DNA of 18,171 nt from an uncultured Eubacteriales bacterium (GTDB lineage Bacteria > Bacillota > Clostridia > Christensenellales > UBA1242): the NCBI GenBank assembly GCA_948787875.1, contig CAQFKO010000022.1, positions 4,328 to 22,498 on the forward strand, in the 5' to 3' direction. Shown here piece after piece: positions 7,163 to 14,641 of the stretch. The notes under the pieces were generated by a model. The model did no database searches. It was given only the letters and a program-made list of their open reading frames with translations, and was not told where the DNA came from. Both the position numbers and the translations under genes were made by a program. The stretch's first letter is position 1, and each line of letters opens with the position of its first letter.

Positions 7163-7666
7163 TTAATATGCGTTTAGCGGAATGCTTTCGTCGTCATGAC
7201 CTTTTGTGATAGAAAGAATTTTTACATAATAACTGTAATCGGGGCTGGCCTTTACCAAAACTCTGTCACCCACTTTTTTGCCGAGCACTGCTTTTCCAAA
7301 AGGCGACTCTTTGCTTATTATTCCTTCCGCAAGGTCTAATCTTGTGGTGGTGGAGAGCATTAAAACCACCTTTTCGTCGGTGTCTTCATAAAGCACTTCT
7401 ATTTTGTCAAAAAGCCCCACTTCGTCAGGCTTTGATTCTACCTTTATTATTTTTGCGGTTTTAACCATCTTTTGCAAATATCGAATGCGACTTTCGTTTC
7501 TGCCGTTTGCCCTTCGTGCCGCCCTGTATTCTTCGTTCTCCGAAAGGTCGCCGAGCGAACGAGCTTCCCTTACATCGTCTGTAAGCTTTGGACGAAGCTC
7601 TACCGAACGATAATATATTTCTTCTTTCATTTTTTTTATATCGATTTCCGTTAGTTCGTTATACAT
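7163..7666 (-). CDS. greA: Transcription elongation factor GreA
   Basis: GreA enters the secondary channel of backtracked RNA polymerase and stimulates RNA cleavage. The 167-residue protein has the N-terminal coiled coil (about residues 5-73) whose tip carries the acidic motif GDLSENEEY with Asp40 and Glu43, which place the catalytic Mg ion. The C-terminal FKBP-like domain has IISKESPFGKAVLGKKVGD (117-134). About ten extra residues (GHDDESIPLNAY) follow the usual end. The start ATG has AAGGAT five bases upstream. It sits 21 bases after the SDR gene and 16 before the peptidase, so it is the middle gene of an operon. Confidence 0.95.
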   Translation of the reverse strand: MYNELTEIDIKKMKEEIYYRSVELRPKLTDDVREARSLGDLSENEEYRAARRANGRNESRIRYLQKMVKTAKIIKVESKPDEVGLFDKIEVLYEDTDEKVVLMLSTTTRLDLAEGIISKESPFGKAVLGKKVGDRVLVKASPDYSYYVKILSITKGHDDESIPLNAY

Positions 7667-7687
7667 GATAATCCTTAAAAATTGGGT

Positions 7688-8494
7688 TTAGTCTTTAAAA
7701 AAATTTCGCTTAACAAAACAAGCCTTAATAAACTTTCCAAAAATTCTTAAATTTGTAAGCCAAACAATCTTGGCATTGTTTTTTTCGTTTTTAATAATTT
7801 TTGGAACAACATTCTCTGCAATTGTTGACGGATAGTCGCCCAAAACATTATACATTCTTTTTATTTCTTCTGAAAGTTCGATTTTTGATTTTCCGCCGTT
7901 TGCATTTGTAATAAAGTCAGTAATCATTATTCCCGGAGAGAGCATTGAAACATGAACTCTTCCGCCTGCCACTTCTTCACTTTCTTTTGCAATCGATTCG
8001 GTAAAGTATGTTACCGCCTGCTTTGCCGTTCCATAAATTGTTTGACCGCTTTTGTTTGCGTTTATAACTTCAAAGCCGTCAATATTGAATATTTGACCAT
8101 GTCCTTGAAGCCTCATGCCCTTAAAAGCGGTTTTGCTTCCGTAAATTGTGCCCCTTAAATCAACGTTTAAAAGAAAGTCTATCTCTTTGTCAGACATTTC
8201 ATATACGGGCAAATTAGGCTGATTTACGCCCGCATTGTTAATCCAAATATCAACAGTTCCAAACGCTATTTTTGCGTCATTCCAAAGCCCCTCTACCTCA
8301 TTGCACTTTGTTACATCACAGGTCACCATTATTGCTTTTGACTTGCTTTTTATGTTTTCTAAGACTTCGAGAGAGGCTGTGAGCAATTCTTTGTTTATGT
8401 CACTTAAAACTACATTAAAATCATTGCGTTTAAAAACCTTTGCAAGTTCAAGCCCAAAGCCCTTTGCACTGCCTGTAATTACAACAGTTTTCAT
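7688..8494 (-). CDS. Short-chain dehydrogenase/reductase, resembling chlorophyll b reductase (NOL/NYC1) type
   Basis: The 268-residue NAD(P)-dependent SDR has TGSAKGFG (7-14) for cofactor binding, CDVT (59-62), NNAG (86-89) and the catalytic YGTAK (Tyr154, Lys158). Where classical members have the catalytic Ser (NISS...), this one reads FNIDGFE, so no serine is seen at the usual place. From memory, the pattern GHGQIFNIDG..., YGTAK, HVSMLSPGIMITDF and ENVVPKI is very like plant chlorophyll b reductases NOL/NYC1, whose corresponding stretch is IFN-M/I-DGAG. No chlorophyll role is plausible in this context, so the substrate is unknown. Start: AGGAG six bases before ATG. It is the first gene of the SDR-greA-peptidase operon and has a good promoter. 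Confidence 0.88.
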   Translation of the reverse strand: MKTVVITGSAKGFGLELAKVFKRNDFNVVLSDINKELLTASLEVLENIKSKSKAIMVTCDVTKCNEVEGLWNDAKIAFGTVDIWINNAGVNQPNLPVYEMSDKEIDFLLNVDLRGTIYGSKTAFKGMRLQGHGQIFNIDGFEVINANKSGQTIYGTAKQAVTYFTESIAKESEEVAGGRVHVSMLSPGIMITDFITNANGGKSKIELSEEIKRMYNVLGDYPSTIAENVVPKIIKNEKNNAKIVWLTNLRIFGKFIKACFVKRNFFKD

Positions 8495-8524
8495 AAAAAA
8501 CTCCTATTATCTTTATATAGCACT

Positions 8525-8553
8525 ATTTTATCAGTTTAAATTTGTTTTGTCAT
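8525..8553 (-). promoter_or_regulatory. Promoter of the SDR-greA-peptidase operon
   Basis: ATGACA, 17-base spacer, TAAAAT on the minus strand, about 30 bases upstream of the SDR start codon. Confidence 0.6.
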
Positions 8554-8580
8554 TCACAAAACAGCCGTTTATTTAAAAAA

Positions 8581-8647
8581 TTGGGGCATTTTTTTGATTT
8601 TTAATCAAATTTTGGGGTAGTTTTAAGTTTATTTTTAAAAATACCCC
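8581..8647. repeat. Structured AT-rich intergenic element: imperfect direct repeat and two hairpins
   Basis: TTGGGG-A/T-rich units start at 8581 and 8612 and look like imperfect copies of each other. Between and within them are TTTGATT/AATCAAA (8593-8599/8603-8609) and a longer stem, GGGGTA-G-TTTTAA (8614-8626) with its near-perfect partner at 8635-8647. Neither hairpin has a T-tract, so they do not look like terminators. They lie between two divergent promoters. Function is unknown. Confidence 0.4.
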
Positions 8648-8688
8648 TTATGTTAAAATAAATATATTTTTTTAAATGTAAAAAACCA

Positions 8689-8717
8689 TTGTTTATTTTG
8701 TTGAAATATTGTATAAT
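8689..8717 (+). promoter_or_regulatory. Promoter of the first paralog gene
   Basis: TTGTTT, 17-base spacer, perfect TATAAT. The predicted start is about 20 bases before the ATG, just ahead of the GGAG ribosome site. Confidence 0.75.
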
Positions 8718-8742
8718 TATATCACTGAATTCGGAGTAATTT

Positions 8743-9231
8743 ATGGAAAGTAACAGAATAAATACAGAAATGAGTGGCATTGATATCGCCATTGCATTGT
8801 CTGATAATAACCAAGATATCGCCATGAAGATTTTGAATTTGCTTAAAGGTTCGGAATCCGGAATCGAAATTGCGCTTATTCTTGACCACTACCACATTTA
8901 TGGTGAAAATATTATTAAGTTTTTTAAATTTTGCTGTGGTGAAATTCCCGAAAATTTTTATAATACCTTAAAAATTTTAAACTTTAATATTTTTGACGAA
9001 AACAAAATACAAAAAAACCTTGCACTTAACTCTCCCATTGTTTTTGTAGACGAAGAGTTAAAGTCAAAACTTTTTGCACCAAATTCTTTTGGAGATTTAA
9101 GAGATTATTTGCTGTTTCCGGAAATAACAAACACTATTAGGCAAAATTTTTATGAAAGACTTGAAAATCAAGTTTCATTAGAAGTGGCATCAAAAATAGC
9201 CTCCGAAAAACAGCCCGGAGCTGATGAATAA
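8743..9231 (+). CDS. Hypothetical protein, paralog A of a tandem pair, 162 aa
   Basis: I do not recognise the family. It is a small, mostly helical, soluble and rather acidic protein without signal or membrane segment. It aligns over most of its length with the gene 190 bases downstream. Shared features are an N-terminal helix (IDIAIAL against LDAINAL), LDHYHIYGENIIKFFKFCCGE (47-67) against LDSFSIYGKDIFKLYKDCCES, KIQKNLALNSPIVFVDE (88-104) against KIKQNLNLETPVPLVDK, and the acidic end QPGADE against QPGSEE. The paired cysteines 64-65 are kept in both. GGAG is six bases before the ATG. It has its own promoter and terminator, so it is a single-gene unit. Confidence 0.82.
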   Translation: MESNRINTEMSGIDIAIALSDNNQDIAMKILNLLKGSESGIEIALILDHYHIYGENIIKFFKFCCGEIPENFYNTLKILNFNIFDENKIQKNLALNSPIVFVDEELKSKLFAPNSFGDLRDYLLFPEITNTIRQNFYERLENQVSLEVASKIASEKQPGADE

Positions 9232-9245
9232 TCAATATTATTTTG

Positions 9246-9271
9246 GCATAAGCAGTTGCTTATGCTTTTTT
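9246..9271 (+). terminator. Intrinsic terminator of paralog A
   Basis: Perfect GCATAAGC/GCTTATGC 8-bp stem, AGTT loop and a T6 run, 15 bases after the stop codon. Confidence 0.93.
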
Positions 9272-9366
9272 GTTATAAAAATGTTGAAGAAAGTAAATTA
9301 TTGAAATTATGAGACAAAAACGCAAATTTATGGGGCTTTTGCACCCAAAATTATTTGAAAAGGGTC

Positions 9367-9395
9367 TTGAAATTGCGATTTTGTTGTGATATAAT
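9367..9395 (+). promoter_or_regulatory. Promoter of the second paralog gene
   Basis: TTGAAA, 17-base spacer, perfect TATAAT. The predicted start near 9402 leaves a 20-base leader with a strong ribosome site. Confidence 0.82.
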
Positions 9396-9421
9396 ACTGA
9401 TACTAGGGAGGAAAGCATTAT

Positions 9422-9901
9422 ATGAATGGTAGAATAAAAAACGACATGAACACGCTTGATGCAATCAATGCACTTGCCGAAGGAGTTCCTATTTCTCTTA
9501 ATATTTTGGCAGAATTGGTTCAAAACAGCAATGACGATAGGTGGCTATTAGACCTTGTTACTCTTGACTCCTTTTCAATCTACGGCAAAGATATTTTTAA
9601 ACTTTATAAAGATTGCTGCGAAAGTGACATAATCAATTTGATTGATACTATTGCTCATATTAGAGTGGGAATGTTCCCTTCTCAAAAAATTAAGCAAAAC
9701 TTGAACTTGGAAACACCTGTTCCACTTGTTGACAAAGTGGTTTCAAAAAAGTTTTCTTGGAATCAAGAAAAAACCGTTCCTTCAACTCTGCTATGTTCAA
9801 AAGAATATCAAGATGTAATTCTTATGTCATTCAATAAAAGATTAAACGAAGCTTTAAGTCCTTCTGGGAAAAAACCATCACAACCGGGAAGCGAAGAATA
9901 A
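9422..9901 (+). CDS. Hypothetical protein, paralog B of a tandem pair, 159 aa
   Basis: This is a diverged duplicate of the preceding gene, sharing the central IYGKDIFKLYKDCC block (53-66), the KIKQNLNLETPVPLVDK block and the QPGSEE end. The region between the last two blocks is different in sequence. No domain is recognised, and there is no signal peptide or membrane segment. The ribosome site AGGGAGG (9405-9411) is the strongest in the neighbourhood, ten bases from ATG. It has its own promoter and terminator, so the two paralogs can be expressed independently. Confidence 0.82.
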   Translation: MNGRIKNDMNTLDAINALAEGVPISLNILAELVQNSNDDRWLLDLVTLDSFSIYGKDIFKLYKDCCESDIINLIDTIAHIRVGMFPSQKIKQNLNLETPVPLVDKVVSKKFSWNQEKTVPSTLLCSKEYQDVILMSFNKRLNEALSPSGKKPSQPGSEE

Positions 9902-9927
9902 AAAAAACGGGCGTTTGCCCGTTTTTT
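9902..9927. terminator. Bidirectional terminator between paralog B and the M60 gene
   Basis: AAAAAACGGGC and GCCCGTTTTTT form an 11-bp stem around GTTT. It touches the paralog B stop on one side and lies five bases from the M60 stop on the other, so it serves both converging genes. Confidence 0.93.
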
Positions 9928-9932
9928 ATTTT

Positions 9933-12900
9933 CTATTTTGTTTTGGCACTTTTTGCCGTGGTTGGCTTTTTGGTTGCATCACTTGTTTTTGTTGCCGATT
10001 TTGGAGCTGTTTTTGGTGCTGATTTTGTTTCAGGTTTTGCTACCGGTTTTGTAATTGGTTTTGATGCAATCGGCTTTTTGGTGTCCGCAGGTTTTGCAGT
10101 TTTTGCAGTGCCTGTTGGTTGAGGCTTTGCAGTTGAAGGCTTTGCAGGTTTTTCTGCCGGAACTTTTGCCGTGCTGTTAGAAACCGGCTTTGCAGGTTTT
10201 TCTTGAACAGGCTTTTTAGTATTTTGTGTCTTTTGAACCATTAAAGCATTGCTCTTGGTTTCCTTTACGGATTTTGCCTGTGGTTTTTCCGCCTTTTTTG
10301 CAGGCTCAACTTTATTTGTTTGATGCTTTACAACTGCATTGGTTTTTGAAGGAGCTTTTTTCTCTTCCGCTTTTGCCTCATTGTGCCTGATTTTTTTTGT
10401 TTCTTTTGCTTCCAAAGAAGCTTTTTCGTTTTGTTTTGCCAACTTATTTTCTGCTCTTTTTTGTTTACGTTTTTCTTTTTGGGCTTCTAAATATTTATCA
10501 AGCGAATTTATTGCCTTATTATTTCCCATAACCTTTCTGAATTTTGGAATAAATAACAAACACATAAGAAGCACAAATGCCAATACAAACAAAATTATAA
10601 ACACAACAAGTGCAATTGTTAATGCTTTTTCCAAATAAATGTTTGGTGCGTTAACGAGTTCTGCCGTATAAGAAATTCCAAATAAATTTATCATAACTTT
10701 CTCCGATGATTTTGTAATGATTTCAAGAGTATGTACCCCATCTTCCAATGACTCGAAATTATACGCAAGTTTTCTGGCATCATAAACTGTTGAGTTGAAG
10801 TTCACTGTTTGAATAAACTTTCCGTCAAGTTTAATATCTGCCAAGCCATAGCCTTGTCCGAATGCCGCATAGATTGCCAAGCTGTTGCCATTGAATCTGA
10901 ATACCAATTTTTGATTTTTTGAATTAGACATCATATAGCCACTTTTTTCGTTCTCTATGGCAGAAGAGTTTTGCCAGCCCTTTGTTGTGAACAAAAATCC
11001 ACTTGTTGCAGGCACAATTCTTTGAGTTGTTGCGGTGATTCCCGCATCAAGTTCTGCAATAACAACAAACTGTCCGGCGTTTCCCGTAGAGCCTTTTACC
11101 AACAACTTTAAGTATCTGCCCGATACTGAACTAAACTTTAAGATTGCAACATTTTTGTCGTATTCAAGTTTGTCACCTTTTACAACCGTTTGATAATTTA
11201 CGCCGTCGCTTGAAATTTGAAGTTCATATTTTGTTATTTTTGAAACAGATAATGCGCCCGTTCTTGTTGTTACCGAAAAATAGTTGAATTGTTGAACTTT
11301 GCCTGTGTCTATAACATAGCTGTATGGGTCGTTTTCCGAAGGGTATTTTATGCTGTTATCTCCATATGTTGTGTGCATTATTGTTGAAACATCACTGTCT
11401 ATTAAATATGACCATTTGTCAATTTCAACATAATATCTGTTAACTTCGCCCGTTGGATTTCCTTCCGCATCTTTAACAAGCTCAACCCTTTCTATTTTAT
11501 CTATTCTTCCGCCTTGAATAAGATCACCGTCAGGAGCTTCAATAATTTGCCAATCATTTTTGTCTGTTCCAGCGGTTGAAAGTTTTATTTTGTCCTTTTT
11601 TGAAACCATAAAGGTTGGTTCATAAACAAAGGTTTCGTGAGGCTTACCGCTATAAGTCGGATAATAAATTTGGTCACTTGGAATATTTGCGATATTGTCG
11701 TTACCAAATTTGTAACCTATTGACGCACCGCCTGTTCCGCCTGTGTTAAGATTAAGCAATTTTATTGCATAGAACTGCCCTTCTTCAACATAAATTGAAA
11801 CTGCTTCTTCTTCGATTGTCCAACTTGAACTAAACTTATTGTATCTTGCCTTTTCTTCCAAACTTGAAAAATTGTTGCCAAAATAGAAGATTAAGCCATC
11901 GTCTTGTTTGAAATGGAAGGTTACCTTTCCTGTTTTTGGAGCTCTCCAATAATATTCCAAAACTCTTACTTGCCACTTGCTTCCCGAGCCAAAGTTTGAA
12001 ATATATGAATTGCTTGTGCTATTTGATGTTACATCAAGCGCGCCGAGATTTTCCAATATTTTTGCCCAATTATCGTCGTTTATTCCGCCGGCATAAGCAT
12101 TAAAGGCTTCATAAACTGTTAGTTTTGCATTGCTATTATAAGAAATTCTTAAATATATTGTAAGTTCGTGAATAACTCCGTCTGACAGCCTTACCTTAAA
12201 GCTAAATTCGTCTAATGCTCCTGTGTAGTTTGTGTTAAAGGTATAAGCATATCTTCCGTCGCCCATGCTAGTTATTATGCCGTGCTTTGGATTTGAGACA
12301 GAAAGGATTGTGAAGCCTTTTTTGCCGTCAGTATCAAGAGTGCTTATTGTGTTAGCTAATAAATCAAATACAACATCTTCACCAAATTTTATATTATAGT
12401 CACCTGAGGTCTTTACGCCGTCAATTCCGCCCGCGTATTTGCTTGAAATTGGCTCGTAGTTTGGAAGGTTGTTTAAAAAGTCTAGTTGTTCTTTTGTGTA
12501 AACAACAGTATTAATATTTGCTTTATAAAACGTATTAAAATATCTTGTGAAATTCATGCCGTAAATAGTTGCGCATCTGTAATTAAAATCCGCTCTGGTA
12601 GCATTGCTAGAAATTCTGTCTACATAACTGTAAACCGGCTTATCTTTGTAAGAATACAGCAATTCATAAAACTTGTCTGCCCCAAACGAATGCATTATGT
12701 TTGCATACATTCCAAGGCACTGAAAGTATCCGTATGTTCCGTCATCAAAATCAGAGTGTGATTGATTTAAATAATTCAGCGTTTCGGTAAGAACTTTGAA
12801 TGGGTCTGCATATGCACCATGCTCTGCTCTTCCGCCGTTTCTTACATAAGTTCCCACATCGCAGAATTTGATATAACTAAGAAGTGTTAAGGCGTTGTTT

Positions 12901-14486
12901 CTGACCTCGCCCTCTCTTCCTGCACCAAAGCCCCAAATTGAACCATATGCGCCACCATGGTTGTGACCGATTTCGTGTAATATTCCCCAAGTTCCGCTAT
13001 TAAGAAGCCCTCTGTAATTCATTGCACCGCCAAACCAATCAGTTGGACAAGCATAAACATATCCACCAAGAGCAACCGCTGCACCCGCAGGAACGTGTTT
13101 ATCAAACTTTACGATATTGTTTCTGTTATATGTTCCGCCCGTAAAAGACTCATTTACCGAAAAGAACGAATGCCATAGCATTGCAAGTTTGTCTATTTCT
13201 TCTTTTTTTACGCCTCTCATATAAGTGCTTGTTCCCGAAGTTCCCGTAGGGCTTACAAGCTGTCCGTTTTCGGTGTCAAGAACCGCAATAACTCCCGGAG
13301 CGTCTTTTAAATAGGTTTCAAAATATTCAGGAGAAGTTACTCCCAAAATATAGTGTGGAGTTTCTACTGCGCCTGTTATTGTTGTTTTTACATTAGAATA
13401 ACAGTTGCCCGGATTTATATGCATTACTCCTCCAAAAGGAGTGCCGATATTATATTCTCCGTTGTGGTCAAAAACAAAGTCTGCGATTATCCAAGGGGCA
13501 CGATTGTTTTGCCTTGCCCACTGACTTTGGTTGGTTACTCCTCCGCTTACAAATTTGCCGTTTGCCGTAAGCACATCGGCTTTTGTGAAATATGCGTCAA
13601 CCGATTGAATATTAACATTTTTTCCATTAACGGTTTCGGCATAAACATCGTTATCAACTCCGCCACGCCAAGCAAGTGAGTTATGCAAATTTACGGTAAT
13701 GGCAATTTTTTCGCCTTCGCCGAGCCCTTCTACCTTAACTTTAACCACCTCACCGGCAGGCATATACAAACCTGTTGCGTGGAAAGATCTGTAAATCGGA
13801 TCTAAAATAATTTCTTTTTCAACGGCATTATTTTCACCCACAACTTCACCGTATTGCGCATCTGCCGCAGGGTGTTTTTTTAGCCAGCTTTGAGTAAGAG
13901 AACCGTCTTTTGACCTTTGCTGTGCCTCCATTGCCAAGTGTTGACCTTGGGTCATAAGCATATATTTGTAAAAATCTGCACTATTAATTAGAGTTCCGTC
14001 GGTTGTTCCGTTTGTAAAAGCATTTGTTCCGCTGACAGTGTGGTTTGGCGATGGATAATCGGTAAACTTTATTGTTGCGGTTTTTTGATTAACCGAAGAA
14101 GATACTAATTGACCGTAAACCGTTCTAAGCTCCGGAGTTGCCTTTGAAGTATCGTAAACAAGCGAAAACTCGTCTGACAAAATTTCGGGAACGGGTCTTG
14201 GCAAATTTCTTTTTGTAACGGTCATTATATCTGCCCTTAGTGTTATCGCCGTATTTGATAAGTCAGAATAATTGTATGTTCCGAGTGCATATTTTTCTTC
14301 AATAGGAATATCAAGCGTTGGAATTTCAAAAGGCAAGTTTTTGGTTTTGTTTAAAACATTCGGCAAAACCATTGACAGCACCATTATTGCTACCAAGCAA
14401 AAAGAAACTGCCCCTGCAATTAAATATCTTTTTATTTCACTTTTTAATTGTGTTCTTTCTGTTTTAGGTTTAGTAATTTTGTTCAT
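9933..14486 (-). CDS. M60 (enhancin/SslE-like) metallopeptidase with two membrane segments and a lysine/proline-rich C-terminal tail
   Basis: The protein has 1517 residues. M60 gluzincins often cleave mucin-type glycoproteins. The zinc site is HEIGH (504-508) with the third ligand Glu527 in GEVRNN. Other M60 features are HATGLYMPAGE (about 236) and TPFGGVMHI (about 349). Accessory modules follow: a cadherin/Ig-like domain (about 690-785), a PA14-like domain (about 790-930; QDDGLIFYFG), a discoidin/F5-8C-like domain (about 1010-1150) and a further beta domain (about 1160-1275). A hydrophobic segment lies at 21-44 without an obvious cleavage site and another at 1290-1314. The last 200 residues hold about 50 lysines, first coiled-coil-like, then KPAKP/TAKP-rich. 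Predicted topology is N-in, large outer domain, C-in. The ATG at 14484-14486 (GGAG six bases upstream) is preferred over an in-frame TTG four codons earlier. Confidence 0.9.
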   Translation of the reverse strand: MNKITKPKTERTQLKSEIKRYLIAGAVSFCLVAIMVLSMVLPNVLNKTKNLPFEIPTLDIPIEEKYALGTYNYSDLSNTAITLRADIMTVTKRNLPRPVPEILSDEFSLVYDTSKATPELRTVYGQLVSSSVNQKTATIKFTDYPSPNHTVSGTNAFTNGTTDGTLINSADFYKYMLMTQGQHLAMEAQQRSKDGSLTQSWLKKHPAADAQYGEVVGENNAVEKEIILDPIYRSFHATGLYMPAGEVVKVKVEGLGEGEKIAITVNLHNSLAWRGGVDNDVYAETVNGKNVNIQSVDAYFTKADVLTANGKFVSGGVTNQSQWARQNNRAPWIIADFVFDHNGEYNIGTPFGGVMHINPGNCYSNVKTTITGAVETPHYILGVTSPEYFETYLKDAPGVIAVLDTENGQLVSPTGTSGTSTYMRGVKKEEIDKLAMLWHSFFSVNESFTGGTYNRNNIVKFDKHVPAGAAVALGGYVYACPTDWFGGAMNYRGLLNSGTWGILHEIGHNHGGAYGSIWGFGAGREGEVRNNALTLLSYIKFCDVGTYVRNGGRAEHGAYADPFKVLTETLNYLNQSHSDFDDGTYGYFQCLGMYANIMHSFGADKFYELLYSYKDKPVYSYVDRISSNATRADFNYRCATIYGMNFTRYFNTFYKANINTVVYTKEQLDFLNNLPNYEPISSKYAGGIDGVKTSGDYNIKFGEDVVFDLLANTISTLDTDGKKGFTILSVSNPKHGIITSMGDGRYAYTFNTNYTGALDEFSFKVRLSDGVIHELTIYLRISYNSNAKLTVYEAFNAYAGGINDDNWAKILENLGALDVTSNSTSNSYISNFGSGSKWQVRVLEYYWRAPKTGKVTFHFKQDDGLIFYFGNNFSSLEEKARYNKFSSSWTIEEEAVSIYVEEGQFYAIKLLNLNTGGTGGASIGYKFGNDNIANIPSDQIYYPTYSGKPHETFVYEPTFMVSKKDKIKLSTAGTDKNDWQIIEAPDGDLIQGGRIDKIERVELVKDAEGNPTGEVNRYYVEIDKWSYLIDSDVSTIMHTTYGDNSIKYPSENDPYSYVIDTGKVQQFNYFSVTTRTGALSVSKITKYELQISSDGVNYQTVVKGDKLEYDKNVAILKFSSVSGRYLKLLVKGSTGNAGQFVVIAELDAGITATTQRIVPATSGFLFTTKGWQNSSAIENEKSGYMMSNSKNQKLVFRFNGNSLAIYAAFGQGYGLADIKLDGKFIQTVNFNSTVYDARKLAYNFESLEDGVHTLEIITKSSEKVMINLFGISYTAELVNAPNIYLEKALTIALVVFIILFVLAFVLLMCLLFIPKFRKVMGNNKAINSLDKYLEAQKEKRKQKRAENKLAKQNEKASLEAKETKKIRHNEAKAEEKKAPSKTNAVVKHQTNKVEPAKKAEKPQAKSVKETKSNALMVQKTQNTKKPVQEKPAKPVSNSTAKVPAEKPAKPSTAKPQPTGTAKTAKPADTKKPIASKPITKPVAKPETKSAPKTAPKSATKTSDATKKPTTAKSAKTK

Positions 14487-14503
14487 AACACTCTCCAAAA
14501 TAA

Positions 14504-14514
14504 TTGTTCAACAA
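14504..14514. repeat. Short palindrome at the M60 transcription start
   Basis: TTGTT-C-AACAA is a perfect 5-bp inverted repeat that starts one base beyond the -10 and covers the predicted start (about 14509). Its position would suit a repressor site, but a short AT-rich palindrome can occur by chance. Confidence 0.3.
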
Positions 14515-14515
14515 C

Positions 14516-14543
14516 ATTATATCAAAAACAAAATTTTACACAA
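14516..14543 (-). promoter_or_regulatory. Promoter of the M60 gene
   Basis: Perfect TATAAT (14516-14521) with TTGTGT 16 bases upstream on the minus strand. The leader of about 20 bases carries the GGAG ribosome site. Confidence 0.65.
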
Positions 14544-14641
14544 ATATTTTTGAAGCAAAATAATATTTTTTATGAATTTAATTAAAATTAACCAAATCTA
14601 TTTTAACAAATTAGTAGTCTTATATTTTTATGAACACTCTT

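Noticed and set aside
9933..10900. Repetitive lysine/proline coding region considered as tandem DNA repeat or frameshifted gene
   Set aside because: The frame stays open and in phase with the upstream membrane segment; the repetition is at protein level and irregular in DNA.
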